Source of the DNA: Coffea arabica
Taxonomy: Eukaryota; Streptophyta; Magnoliopsida; Gentianales; Rubiaceae
Direction: 5' to 3'
Assembly: GCF_036785885.1 (NCBI RefSeq)
Contig: NC_092312.1
Span: forward strand, 11,240,001-11,304,000
Length of the DNA: 64,000 bases
In this document: piece by piece, positions 11,576-24,280 of the stretch
How the letters are laid out: each line of letters opens with the position of its first letter
Position numbering within the stretch: the stretch's first letter is position 1
Notes under the pieces: generated by a model
What the model saw: only the letters and a program-made list of their open reading frames with translations
Told to the model about the DNA's origin: nothing
The model's database searches: none
Position numbers and translations under genes: made by a program

Positions 11576-14500
11576 GTGACGTTTCCGAAAACCACAGGTT
11601 CTTTTGCAAATTAAACTTGACAATTACTTATTGTCCATTTCTTTTAATAAATTGAGCACTAGAATGCATAATCTAGAAGTGGACATTTTAGCTATGTTCA
11701 TGCATATATACACGCATAATGCCCTTGCAAACTCCAAATTTATCCACAGAACATGAGGTTAATTGAGTAAAAAATAAACCGATAAATGTTTGTGTACACC
11801 CTCGGGTACGAAAAAAATGTGTGGTTTCAAAGGAGGAGGCCCCTATTATTGAGCTTTAACCTATATATTTTCATGAAACCGCTCTTGCTATCAACACGAT
11901 ATTATTATAACGTGATCAGTATCATACTTTCTCCAAATGAAGGAAAAGAAATATCTCATCCATCTTCTTATTTTCTAGACTAGAAGAGCAGTAGGAGTTT
12001 GTCAGTTTATCTCATGAAGTATCCAACATACATCTCATAGCATGGTGTGACCCCTCAACAAACTTCTACAGTTTCAGTGTGAAGGAACCAGTGCTTGTTG
12101 GTGCAAAGTGCAAACACGAATATATCAATCACTATTTCAAGTGTGAATAAGTACGGACAAGGGGCACAAACGGTTGGTTGTATTTATTTTTCACTGCGCG
12201 TAACTTCCATTGCACACGATATAACTTACTTTGCACACGACGTAATTTTACAACACTTTTTTGTGAGCCCCACACATGACGTGAAAATCAAGTTACATGC
12301 TGTAATTTGAGCCGCACAAATTTTTAAGGCCACATCGTGGCCGTGAACCTTCAGGAACGATTGCTACTGACAACCGTCCTGCCCCATTTCCGAAGAAGTA
12401 CTAATGCAACCACCTGCATGACTGCATCATCATCATTCACCTGTTGATGGTATGATAAGGTCATTATCTTTATGTGCTGGACATGTTCAAGCACCTAATT
12501 CTGCAAATCTGGTAATCATGCGTCTTTGTTACTCCATTTTTACTTGATCATGATCAATCAACAGTAAGGATTTTAAGGAAAAAGGTACAAGAGTAGACAC
12601 CACTGTCATTCTTGTCAAGTAGCCAAGGAACGAAAGGTGTTAGAATATGTTGGTACATTTGGTGGCTCAATAATTGGTTCAAATCATGCAATTAAGACGG
12701 TTTTTCTCTTTGCAACTTTCACGGGATTAGCTATTGGCGTGTTGATCAATACACTTTGATTGGGGTAAGACAATGGAATGGGATTCCCCTACAGATTCCG
12801 AGAGAAAAGCACCTAACCCAATTTCTAAATTCTTCTAAACTTGATAAGATCACAGCCACTAGATCTTTCCTTTATTTCCTCACTGTATTCGGGCAACGTC
12901 ATGTAAAAATTGATATTTGCCCTAGAGGCACAAAACTAGCTGGGAGGAATAATTTAATGCATGCAGCTTCCTCCACACAAAAAGCTGAAAACTTTTCCGC
13001 TGGGTCAGACCTTTCCTTCCATCTGGCTTATTCCTTTATTCCCTTTAAAAAAAAAAAAGAACTTCATAGCGTCCTCTTTGCAACAAGCTCAGGAGAACTA
13101 AGTTGGAATTGGTTTAGCAAGTTTAACGTTAATTCATCTGATTTCTTCTTCTTCTTCTTTTTTAATAAATTCTTCACAGGTAAATTAGGTCTTGGTTGCG
13201 AAAAAGATGGGTATCTTGCATCTGTAAATGTCACAAAATGGGTGAAGAGATGGATTTGATGATTCACAGGCGGAGAAGTGAAAATGTGAAGTCGCGAAAT
13301 CGAATCCTCTCACTTACACTTTAAAAAATGACACGAAAAAGAGTAAAAGTTGGGAATTGCTTATGATGTGATTCGATATTAATCAATGGAGCAATGCAAA
13401 TTGGAAAAACCTATTTGTTGCTGAATTACTATTATATCGGGTTGGACGTCTTGATTAACAATGTTTGGTTAATTATAGAGATAATAAATGCAGAGTTTAC
13501 AAACTTGAGATTGTAAAATGTGTATATGTATATTTTTTTTCACTTAGGTGTATCCCAACCTTTCAATCAGACTAACCCCCTAAGGTTGCGTAGAGTTTTG
13601 TTCTAGGGATATATAGTGAGGTAACATACGAGAGTCAATTACAGAATCTGCTGGTAATTACCAGGCTACGAAATCAGTCGAATTACCCGCGGGGGCGTAA
13701 AATGTGTATATGTATGCATAATCTTTTTTTTTTCTAATGATGCTAGTGCATACATTTTTTTATGCTAATAGGTGTAAATGCAAGTTACATCCAAAAAATC
13801 TAGAATTTAAAAAAAAATAACTTATTATGAATTCAAATCCATTAGTAAAAATGAATGAATATATATATATATATATATATTTAACTGATTAGTTAATGGA
13901 TTGTAGTTTTCTAACACAAAATTTTTATATTCAACACATTTTTTAATAATCTTTTTATTTCAAATACATCAAATTATTAAAATACATATTTCTATGAAAA
14001 CTCCAAAAAAAAAAGTAATCCAAACAAACCAGGGCGAGTGAAAGGTCCCCATTTTGCATGCCGTTCTCACAAATGCAGTTAAGGGGACAGAATGATATTG
14101 CTATAAACTCGAGAGAACAACGGCCATAAAGCTTCGAGAAGCTATTTCATTGACCTTTAATTTGCAACAAGAAGAACGGCAAATATATGATTTCTAATTC
14201 CATCCCCGCGGTCATTTCGATTATAAGGTATTTAATAGACCGCCTTCTTCTCTCAAATTAGAAAAGAGAGAGGATTCTTCTTCCACTAAAGTCCTCTATT
14301 TGAAAATATCACCTGATAAAATTGGATCGATCGGGTGTATGGTGAATAGAGTGGGAGAATTTCACAAGGGATATGCAAACAAATTGAAGTGGCAAAAATG
14401 TCATCTAGTGATTGATGACACTGGATGGCAATTAGGGTAGTATTTGTTTGTAAGAAAAAAGGTGAAAAGGTGAAGGAAAAAATTTGCTATATTCTTTTTT

Positions 14501-15645
14501 CACTTGGTGCAAATTCTACACAATTTTTTTTTTTAAAAAAAGTTTGTTTCATTTGTCATTTACAATAACAACTGCTATCTACAAAATTTTACTTATTAAA
14601 CAAACACACACAATAAAGTGCTTTTCTCTTTTCTTTAATTTACTTTGCTATGTGAGTTTCCCATTAATCGAATAAAGTCTAGGTGATGGTGGCGATGATT
14701 AAATTGGATTTCTCTGCATCTCTAACAACATGTTTCTCTTATGTAAAATTCGAAAAAAAAGGAAGAGAGAAAGACGTTTAATGTCTGTTTTTTAAGGTTA
14801 CAAATGTTGGTTTAAAACATAGTATACCAATTAACAAGAATTTTTCAAATTGAAATTCAATTGCTATATCCATTTTTTCCTTGTTTTTTGAGAGAATGGT
14901 TTTCCCCCTACAAATAATATACTCGAAGGATAAAGCTCCATCCATCTTGGCCCTCCCCTAAGTAACGAGACTTGAGGCATTTCTTGCGGACCAGTTGGAC
15001 TTGATCTCATGCGGATCGCGGTGTTGGCAAAGTACCATGATAAAAAAAAATGCATCTAACCTCAGTTCTGAAACATTAAGACCTCATATCATATGCCAAT
15101 TTTTTTTGAAAGATGATGAAAATTGATATTGGGCCATAAGGATCGAACCATTCTCGGGGGCGGCCCAAAGTTATGTGGTTCACTTATACTCTTAACTGCA
15201 CCACTCCGCAACAGTAAGTCGGACATTGAAAAATGTTGGCGCAGATGGAACCTATACATCCTGCCCTTGTGCGCCAACCTGCTGGGTTTTTTTTTTTTTT
15301 TTTTTGGTATAATTCACAGATATTCACATATATTTTATAGTCTGCAATTAATCTTATTCGAATTACATCGAGCCCCTTGTGGGAGAAACTTTTCTAACGT
15401 TATCTTTTCCATTTCTATGAATTTCGAATTAAACCTTATGATTTAGGGATGCAAGCCCAACATCCGTTGGTCTTGGATCTCTATTTCTGTAGAGCGATCT
15501 GTCTTGAAATTTGAGAAAGTAGGAAAAGAAAAGGGTTTTAAGCTATGACTTTTCAAGCCAGAGATAAATTTTCTCTGAAATCTTTGGAGAGTTGATATGG
15601 TCAAATGGTCGCCATAATGATTATGTTCGTTCTCCAATTACAACA
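11576..15645. other. Intergenic AT-rich sequence
   Basis: No gene is supported over about 4 kb. The longest frame (12756-13259, plus) is rejected because it runs through lysine and phenylalanine homopolymers and shows no domain. An (AT)n tract lies near 13857-13881. Several poly-A/T runs occur (for example near 15284-15305). The stretch looks like decayed repeat DNA. Confidence 0.5.
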
Positions 15646-15980
15646 AATGTTTTGAAAACTGGACCGGATCGGGGCGGTTCAACCGGTTGAACCAAAACCC
15701 CGCCATGCATCCGGTCCGGTTCAATTAAAAACCCACATAATCGATAAAATCGGTCAAAACTGGTCAAGAATCGGTTGAACCGGTGAAAATCGGGAGGTTT
15801 AACTGATTTTTATTAAGTATTTATTTTCTAAAATAAATATTTTAGTTTTATTCAAATTTTTTAATATTAAAATGAATAAAAAATTATTAAACATTTGAAT
15901 CGGAGTCGAATCGGTTGAACCGATTGAACTGTGAACCAAAGGTTCTCCGGTTCACTCTCCGGTCCGGGTTTAAAAACATT
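15646..15980. mobile_element. Inverted-repeat element with AATGTTTTGAAAACTGGACC-type ends, 335 bp
   Basis: The left end AATGTTTTGAAAACTGGACC matches the reverse complement of the right end (AATGTTTTTAAACCCGGACC). Inside are repeated GGTTCAACCGGTTGAACC-like palindromes. ATTACAAC and ATTACAGC flank the two ends, which may be a slightly decayed target duplication. A 1.05-kb relative lies at 41934-42982. It is non-coding and non-autonomous; the superfamily is not certain. Confidence 0.75.
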
Positions 15981-18900
15981 GATTACAGCTCATCCAGCTT
16001 GAATGCAGAGGAAAAATCACCAAATATACAATCACAAAAAGCTTATAGAGAATAGATTTTTTTTTTTTGGACTTATAGAGAATAGATTGTTAGGGAGTAA
16101 GGATTCTTGTTTCTCTGACATTAACTTAATTAATCACTTGAAAGAAAAAAAAAATTCAATCACTTTTTTTTTTCAATCACTTGATAGTCTTGATTTATGT
16201 GACTAGGCTGTGGTGTTTCAAGTAAGATATTTTGAACTAAAACAAAACATGCTTTTTATTTCCCATCTGATAATTTGTCTTTTCAACCGATATTATTTCC
16301 CACCTTATCTCTAAACTCTCACAGTTCCAATTTAACGAGTGCCTTGTTAGCATATAATTTTCAATGTATAGTGCACACAATCATATTTGTTGGCAGTCAT
16401 ATTTATACTCATAATTCATTTTTGTTTTCGTCCCCATTTTACTTCATTTTCCAGAAAATTAACACTTAGTAACCACTTAACCATTATCGTAAGAACAGTC
16501 TTTAGACAATTTTTTAATAGTTTTACATGAGAATGGTGCCCTATTTCGCTGCTGATAACTGAAATCATCTATAGTTGGTGATAAATCAACTATTTTTCAG
16601 ATCTATTATTGTATATCTTTTAAATTACAGATCCGCAATTTTTAGTGTACGTTTAATCTGTTATTAGGGCAGCAATATACATGAAATCGTGCTGAAAAAT
16701 TTTCAGCAATCTGTTAATGAAATTTACGTTTTATTAAGAAAAAGGGTTACAAAATATGGAATGAACTGTTTAATATTTAGAGTTATCATTCGAGAGGATT
16801 TAAGATTTTTTGTGAGTGGCTAAGAAAACGAATAAAAAACTCATTTTACGAGAAAAGGAAAGGGAACATACAGTAACACGTATAGCGTAACCATGAGCTG
16901 CATTCCTCATTTCCGGTCTTGCCACTTTAGTAAAGGCTGATAAATTGTTAACATAAGATTCGATCAGCTGAATCAGGTTGCTGATAATTTGGCCAAAAAC
17001 TGCTGTTACAGAAGCTTAGAGCCTTACCTAATTTTGTCCCACTTTTGTGACTTTTGTGGACTTTCATGTTTAGCTAGGATCATACATCATCTAGGACCTC
17101 CGGGATCTCCTTCATTTTTATGTAATACTGACATGCCTAGAAAGAATTATAACATTGAAAAAGATTGAAAATTGTGCCACGTAATTGAAGGCTGCCTATG
17201 AACCAACGTAATTGTGCTGTTAGCTACCACCAAAGACTTTAAGTTTTTATGAAGTGGGAGATCAAGAATTCAAACCTTCCCTTTCATCAACGTGCTACTA
17301 TATGTGACTTCTTGTCAATCTATACAAGTGCGTAGTGCATTCGTTTAATTTGATAGTGATTCCCTTTTAATTTCTCTAGGCTCTGTTGGGCGTGTAGGTT
17401 AGATCAATGTGCGTGTACGAGTTGACTAAACTAAATGTTGCTGCCTGATAAAAATAAAAATAAAAAACTGAAGGCTACCTATGCAGTGGGCTAGATCTTA
17501 AATTGCAAGACAAAGGCTTGATGAGCCTTCTGACCATTAGCTCTCTATAGGCCATCCTGTCCCCTTGGCAGCATGGCTTCTTTAATGGGGTTATTAATCT
17601 TTCTATCTACCCCTTCTTTGCTATCTCCGTAGAAGTCATATAATAGTAGGAGTACTACTTTTTACTTATAAAATTACCGGAGTATTAATTATTGCACTAT
17701 ATTCTATATGGATCCTTATCTTCCACTAATCTTTGCATTATATGGATCAATTTTCTGCTGGATCTGATTAAGTTGTTGTTAGTATTCTAATTTACATTAT
17801 TAGTTCTTAGATCTCAACTGGATACGTTTAATAACATTAATAGAGTAAGCCATTAGTTAGCTTTTTTCTCCACTGACACATTTATTAATTTTCCCCAGGC
17901 AAGCTCTCCACTCTCCACCTCTACATTTTCACAACTCCATGTGCCTTTTTTGTTGTTTTCTTTTTCTTCTGTCAGAACTCTTGTTTGCCTTTGTTCCTGC
18001 ATGATGTCAATTTTGTGGCATTCTGACACTCATCAATTTTGTAACTGTTGTTTAAAGATGCAGATGTAGAGCCCTGCATTATTGCTGTTTCCCACTTCCA
18101 TATGTAGTAGTATTTTTTTGTTCATTACTTTCTGGAATAAAATTTTTAGTTATTTAGTTTAATTTGTTGATTCTACGGTTTGATGATCACTCTACATGTC
18201 ATTTACTTCATATTTAAGGTATTATTTTCTGCTCAAACTACACAGGAGTAATAATAATAAATCAAACCAAACACTTGCGTTTGATAAAACTGAAGTCCGA
18301 AAATAAAAGTCTAAAATCTGAAATCTGAAATCTGAAATCTGAATCCATTAAATTATTAAATTGTTAAGTATTAAATCTAATACATTTGAGTGCATATCAC
18401 ATTCAATAATAATTGAATAACTTATCACTTAATTTTGGGAGCAAGTTTAATCTAAAAAATTCCGTACCATTTAATTAATTCAAATGTTCATTTTTTAGTT
18501 ATCAAATGGTCTGAACATGTTATGATCTAAATCTATTAAATTTAAATGCTGAATTGGGTTGTCAAACAGGGCCTTAATTTGCAAAGCGAAGGATAATCTC
18601 GTTTGCTATATCCAAATTGCATCGATTGATCCCGTCCAATTAAAAATTAGTCGGTTAATTCATAATTGGTGATAATTCATGACTGGAATGAGGACTTGTC
18701 AACTAAGGCCTTCAATAATCACTCAAAACCATGACTAAACAGTGGTGGTGAATGGTGAATGGTAAATGGTCAAGTTTAGACCCCAAAGTTTTATCATTTA
18801 TGGGCAATCACATTCTTCAAAATGAAAAAAAAAAATGAAGCTATTGATTAGAAATATAACATAAAAAATTGTAGCATTCTAAAATTGGTTTTGTCTGCTT

Positions 18901-20379
18901 TTATCTGGAGATTATTGCATAAATGACTTTAAGAGACAACTAGGTTATAGGAGAAAAAAAAGAAAGTGAAGAAAAACCAATAGAGAAAAGAATAAAAGAA
19001 AATATGTTAATTAAAAAAGAAAGCCAATATCACATGGGCATGTGCGATACTGTTACCTAACATCATACTAGTGATTCACACTTGGAATATTAAGCAGAGA
19101 AAACATGAGCTCCTCATACAATGTAAAGTCAAATTTGAGCCATTGCTCGTACAATGTAATTTTACTTCCTTCTTATGAGAAAATTTCTATCCTTTCAAAA
19201 AAAAAAAAAAAAGAGAAAACATGAACTACTCATTAAAGAATTCCGACAACGATTACGTTTAATGATGGAACACAGGATTAAAAAAAAAAACGTAAGAACT
19301 AGTTCAATTAAAAATCCACAAAAAAAATGTAAAGAAACAATATATTATTTATAGCTTATAATTCCATTGGATTCAGCATCATAGGAATTCGATGAATTAC
19401 AAGAGGAGACATTAGATTGCTAAATAATAATGGTACACGACCAAGCTACGGTGGGCAACAATTAATACTAGGTTTTAACAGATCATCAGACCAAGCATTG
19501 CTTTGAACCTTATTAGTATTACCCAATTCTTTGAGCGTCTCACATCAAGATGCAAGCCTATGGTCACAAAGGATTTAAATGAGGGTAAGTTTTAATTCTT
19601 CTTCACAAAAAAAAGTCAAAAATTGTGGCATATCATTATAGAAACTAAAAATGGGAACGAGAAGGGTTGAATCGGCCTTGTTTAGACAGCAATTTTTCTT
19701 TACGTTTCTGTGAACAAATTTCTCAATCACCTTTTTACCTCACATATATCAAATCGCTACAGTAATTTTTCTACAAAAAATCTAGAAAAATGCAATCCAA
19801 ACACAACCATTAATTATAAGGAGAAGATTCTGAATTTAATACCTTTCACTTGCAAATAAAATAATAAAAAAAAAGCACTAAAACAGTTACAGAAAAACTA
19901 CCTTTAATGATAAGGGAGAACTATAAGTGCACAATATCTGCGTATATTACTTTAACCAAGTGTCAAGCTTTAATTGCACCAAATTTTTGTCAAAGTCCTA
20001 GCAAGCATGCATGATAATTCAATCTCGCAAGGACTTCAATCGGCAAGATGTTGAGATGAAATTTACTCCAATCGGAAGTGATGTTTTGTTAATGACTTCA
20101 ACTATTATAAATATCATTTCTCTAAGAGTAACTTTGATTTTTTAAACATGCTATCACTCCTACTTTCAAGAAAAAAAAAATTACTTTCATTCAAATTAAA
20201 GGTGAGCTAACTTAATAAATCAGACGGGCATATTATGTTTTACCATCAATAACTGTATATTGTTCATTTACATATGCCATAAGTGTCATAAAAGAAATAA
20301 AATTTAAAACAAAAAATTGGTAAATTTCTCCTCACTTAAGAACTGCATATGAGTACAATTTTCAACATTTTATCTATTT
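15981..20379. other. Intergenic AT-rich sequence
   Basis: No gene is supported. The region includes a probable diverged MITE at about 18265-18575 (with a short tandem run of AAATCTG near 18318-18342) and a GTTTGGATTG-type MITE at 19674-19808. Nothing else with clear borders was recognised. Confidence 0.5.
19674..19808. mobile_element. GTTTGGATTG-type MITE
   Basis: The right end, reverse-complemented, starts GTGTTTGGATTGCATTTTTC. The left end is a decayed version (TTGTTTAGACAGCAATTTTT). The core contains the shared block ATCGCTACAGTAATTTT. Similar copies or fragments occur near 22770-22890, 24635-24740, 24895-24995, 25565-25690, 47145-47265 and 53040-53135. Confidence 0.65.
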
Positions 20380-20653
20380 TTTTCCCCTTTCCTTTTTATG
20401 TCTCAATAGAGGCATATAGTCTAACCACACCAAACCACGAATTTGCTTGCATACCACATATATCGCAAACATACACGCACAAACAAGATTTTCTACCCTA
20501 ATTTTGTGCGTGCATATTACATGCCTATGCAAACATGTCACAAGTCCAAGTAAGTTAATTACCAACCAAATTTTATAATAATCTGACATTAAAATAAAAT
20601 TTTCTATTCTCAAGACTCAACTTGACAGGAAAGTTCTTGGTTCGATTCTTAAA

Positions 20654-20677
20654 CCCCCCCCCCCCCCCCCCCCCCCC
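20654..20677. repeat. Poly-C run of 24
   Basis: An uninterrupted run of 24 C lies between AAA and TTTCCCC. Pure C/G runs of this length are rare in plant DNA and are also hard to sequence. The exact length may be an assembly approximation. Confidence 0.9.
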
Positions 20678-21870
20678 TTTCCCCTTTATCTCTTATAAGG
20701 TTTGGAGGGAAAAAAAAGTATAACCTTCCAAGAAAGTTTCTAAAAAACTCAAATATGGCTAGATAAATGTCAATTATCGTTACATCGAGCCAAAAGTACG
20801 TGTCTGATGAGATTTGATGGAAGTAATGCCTTAGTCCACAGTGAAGGAAAAAGAAAGAACAGAATTTCTACAGCAATTGTTTGTGTCCGTGCATAGCAAG
20901 TGCATGTAAACCAGGCGCATCCCACAAGTCAAAATTAATTAACTACCACATTTTATGGTTATATGACACTGAAAACGAAAAACTTTAACCCCAAAACGCA
21001 CAAATTTGGCTAGTTTAATTTCTCCCAATATTATTTGTTCAGAACAAATTTTATGTAGTAATGCCTTGGTCCGTCATGTAAAAGAAGAAAGAATACGGGT
21101 TTCTAATGATAGACCAAAATTTTTGTTCGATTCCCCGCGTACAAAATTTTTCGCCCTAATTATGTTTGAGAGTGTATAACATTTGCATACAAACTACTAT
21201 ATCCCACGAGTTGAAGTTAATTAATTACCAAAGTTTAGGGTTATTTGAAATTAAAACAAAAAAAAAATTCCCAAAAACTGTTGATTCCAAATCATCAAAA
21301 TATGGCTATAAGTATAATTTCTCTAGATAAAAAAAAAAAATCAGTTCTATAGCATTGCTCCAAAGTTATGGGCCTAATTATGTACGTGCGTGCATGCTAG
21401 ATGCCTTTAAACCACGCACATGCCACAAGTCAATGCTGATCAATTACCAAAATTTATGTTCATTTGACGTTAAAAATAAAAATTCTCAAAAACATTTTAT
21501 TCCAAAACATCCAAATATGACTAAGTTTAATATCTCGTTGTAAAAGTTGAAAGTATTAATTATAATGGCACTGCTCCAAAGTTTTTAGATCAAATTTGAT
21601 GGTAGTGATACCATGATCTATCATATGAAAAAAAGAAACAACAAACATGTGAACAAAGTTTGCTCCAAAGTTATGTGTGTGATCAAATTTGATGGAAGTG
21701 ATGTCTTGATTTATATGAGAAGAAGAAAGAACAAACATTTTTGCATGTTGGACGCAAAAATTTTGTATGCAAAAATGTTTGTTTTGATTTCACAGGCACA
21801 AGATTTTCAACCCTAATTATATTTATGCATGCATGCCACGTGCATATGAACCACACACATTTCATAAGTT

Positions 21871-22036
21871 AATTACAAAATAAATTTTATATACATTAAC
21901 ATTGTATACATTATTACCGTTAAATCCATGACCTCTGTGCAAAAATTGAATTTTGAATTCAAATTTTATATAATTGTGATTTATCCAAAGCTAACAGTGT
22001 ATACACTATTAGTGTAAGAAAGATTAATCCTTAATT
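21871..22036. mobile_element. MITE, three-copy family (copy 2), inserted in the repeat array
   Basis: It has the same ends and internal blocks as the 11409 copy: TTTTATATACATTAACA at the left, GTGCAAAAATTGAATTTTGA in the middle, and GTGTAAGAAAGATTAATCCT at the right. It interrupts the degenerate array, so it inserted after the array formed. Confidence 0.75.
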
Positions 22037-22358
22037 AAATACTACCAAACTTTTACGATTATTTGACATTAAAAACAAAAACTCCTACAAACTTTCAATT
22101 CCAAAACATCCAAATATGGCTAAATTTAATTTCTCTCGGTAAAAGTTAGAAGTACTAAGAATTAATCCAAAGTTATGGGGCTAATCAAATTTGATGGAAA
22201 TGATGCATTGATCTATCATGTATGGAGATAAAAGAACAAGAAAATGTTTCTTGTGCCTGATTCGCATAATTTTGTTTCCACACACAAAGAAAAATTCTAC
22301 TCAAATTATGTGTCACGTGGATGCAGCGGGCATGCAAACTACGCTCATGCCACAAAAT

Positions 22359-22421
22359 TAACTATTTTTTCTTAAACGGTGTGAAAAAACAATCAGGATT
22401 ATCAAAGTGGGACGGAGGGAG
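22359..22421. mobile_element. Stowaway-like MITE remnant (one end only)
   Basis: It ends in GTGGGACGGAGGGAG followed by TA. The 60 bases before that match the right end of the complete element at 40135-40463, including CTTAAACGGTGTGAAAAAA. The left end is missing. Confidence 0.7.
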
Positions 22422-22690
22422 TAGTTGCCAAATCATATTTTGGTTATTTGATGCTAAAACCAAGAGCCTTTATTTCCAAAACATTCAAATATGGTTAAGT
22501 TTAATATCTCTCCTTAATACTCCAAGCTCCCAACAAATTTTAATTCGCAAACATTCAAATATGGCTAAGGTTAATATCTCTTCTTAAAAGCGCTACATTA
22601 TCGCATTGCTCCAAATTTATGTGTTTGATCAAATTTTATACAATTGGATTCCCGAAGAAGAAAGATCAAAGCTTTCAAATAAGGATACTC

Positions 22691-23446
22691 ATGATTAGGA
22701 TAGAAATGTCTTGGTGGCATGCAAGGATATGGTAAAATTATTATTGTTTGGAAAGGGTTTTCTACCAGAAGAATCTTTACGTTGTCTTTGAATATATTTT
22801 TTAACTATTTTTTTATATTATATATATTAAATCGTTACAATATATTTTATACATAAACTTAAAAAAATTGTAATCCAAACACAATAAATAGCAACCAAAC
22901 AACGATGAGGGGAAGCCTGCAGGTATGCTTGACCAGGTGGGGATGTATTGTATGATTCAACAATTAACGTGAGAATGAACTTGAGTACACACTGTACACT
23001 TCATGATTCCAATAGGCAAGCTGTAATTTACCGTCAATAAATTTTGATGACGCCGCAATTTCCACCATAATTTACTCCTCCCTTCCACTCCATACCCCCA
23101 TCAATCAATCCATGGTTCAATTTCAATAATGTCACTTCTTCCTTTGTTGTCTCAATAAATACACTACATTTTGACCCCATCTTCGAATACATTTGGGGAC
23201 CAAACCCAAGCCACAAATCACAGCTCCTCGTTCCTTTTTTTAACTCCACCTCACCCCTGTTTTTCTTCCTTCCAATAATCCTCATTTCTCAACTCCGTAA
23301 GGTCCCAAATAAACAAACTCTCCTATCCCTTTCTTTCTTCAAGTCTTTTTCTCCATGACCTTCTTGCCGCCCTAACCATTCAAATAATCCAAATCAAAAC
23401 CAATAAGAAAGGTCGCCGGAATTTCTCCTACTCACTCAAAGCTCAG
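22691..23446. other. Intergenic and presumed promoter of the MGCC-protein gene
   Basis: A GTTTGGATTG-type MITE fragment lies at about 22770-22890. The part after about 23040 is pyrimidine-rich and unique in appearance. It probably holds the promoter and 5' leader of the gene that starts at 23447. No TATA box was assigned. Confidence 0.45.
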
Positions 23447-24280
23447 ATGGGGTGCTGTGTTAGCACTACTAATGACAAACCTTCAGCTCAAAATCTTCCT
23501 CACAATTCGAAACAAAACCGAACTCCACCACCGCCTTCCCACCCGTTGCTCGAGGAAGAATCTGTTAAAGAAGTGCTCTCAGAAACTCCCTCGGTGCCCA
23601 AGAAGCCTACCATCGTAAGAGGACGTCACGAGTACCAAGACCCCAAAAAGTTCAAATCCTTATTGCCAGCCACTGCTCCTAATATCCCAGATGAAAAGTT
23701 CAAGAAACCCATTATGGTTTTGAAGCCGGAGGAGTTTTCTGAAGAGGCTTCTGAGATCTGCAGCACTCTCAGTGAGAGTGTTTCAACGGCTACTTACTGC
23801 ACGGAGAAGAATGACGATGATGGGACTGACAACCGGCTCAGGTCTTTCCGGCATCGGTCGCTGTCCGGGGATTGCAGGAGGGAAAGGGTCGGCGGAAAGT
23901 CGCCGTCGAAGAGGACCGAACCATCTCCGGGTCGGGTAGGATCCGGATCCGGCAGAGATGCCCGCGGGCGAGTGGCTAACAATGGCCAGAAGAGAGATTG
24001 TGGAGAGAGCTCTGGCCGGAGGTCTAGGTCTCCGGCGACGCGTTCGGAAGGTGGTGGCGCGAAGACGGGTCTGGTAAGAAATGGGTCCGCCAGGAAGGGC
24101 GGGAAGTCTCCGGGTCGGGTCAAGTCGGAAGTGGGTGATAAGATCCGGAAGGTGGAGGATGCTCACAATGGCAACTTTGGCTATAGTAACAGAGAGAGCA
24201 GAGAAAACAAGTGGCCACCGACGAGCAATGAGTCCCTGGAAAATCCGCTTGTGTCCTTGGAATGTTTTATTTTTCTGTAA
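23447..24280 (+). CDS. Uncharacterised basic Ser/Arg/Gly-rich protein with MGCC lipid-anchor N-terminus, 277 aa
   Basis: A single open exon runs from ATG to TAA. The N-terminus MGCCVSTTN fits N-myristoylation at Gly2 with palmitoylation at Cys3/Cys4, so it is predicted to sit on a membrane, probably the plasma membrane. A Pro-rich stretch (about 25-35) and an acidic serine-rich segment (about 95-125) follow. A long basic low-complexity part (about 130-235) has repeated SP motifs such as GKSPSK, RSRSPATR and GGKSPGR, possible proline-directed phosphorylation sites. The end NPLVSLECFIFL is hydrophobic and looks conserved in plant relatives. The 23850-24150 part is markedly GC-rich against AT-rich flanks, which creates false open frames on the other strand. 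No enzymatic domain is visible and the function is unknown. Confidence 0.85.
   Translation: MGCCVSTTNDKPSAQNLPHNSKQNRTPPPPSHPLLEEESVKEVLSETPSVPKKPTIVRGRHEYQDPKKFKSLLPATAPNIPDEKFKKPIMVLKPEEFSEEASEICSTLSESVSTATYCTEKNDDDGTDNRLRSFRHRSLSGDCRRERVGGKSPSKRTEPSPGRVGSGSGRDARGRVANNGQKRDCGESSGRRSRSPATRSEGGGAKTGLVRNGSARKGGKSPGRVKSEVGDKIRKVEDAHNGNFGYSNRESRENKWPPTSNESLENPLVSLECFIFL

Larger units (their letters stand above)
20380..22690. repeat. Degenerate array of about 250-370-bp repeat units
   Basis: A recurring order of short blocks is visible: CCAAAACATCCAAATATGGCTA, then TTTAATTTCTC, CTCCAAAGTTATG, GATCAAATTTGATGGAAGTG, an A/G-rich AAGAAGAAAGAAC block, a CATGC/CACGCACATGCCACAAGT block, and ATTTGACATTAAAAACAAAA. 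The order repeats roughly six to seven times with many substitutions, indels and insertions. A MITE (21871-22036) and a Stowaway remnant (22359-22421) have inserted into it. Reading frames inside are repeat shadows. I do not recognise the family. Confidence 0.7.

Noticed and set aside
12756-13259. Longest intergenic open frame, 167 codons, plus strand
   Set aside because: It crosses a poly-A run (KKKK) and a TTC/T run (seven Phe), has no recognisable domain and no coding-like composition; chance frame in decayed DNA.
15123-15280. Possible tRNA-like segment near GGATCGAACCATTCTCGG
   Set aside because: The TTCGAACC-like word is present but no cloverleaf with a matching acceptor stem can be drawn.
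23783-24166. 127- and 109-codon minus-strand frames opposite the MGCC-protein gene
   Set aside because: They are shadows caused by the GC-rich Ser/Arg/Gly coding sequence on the plus strand.
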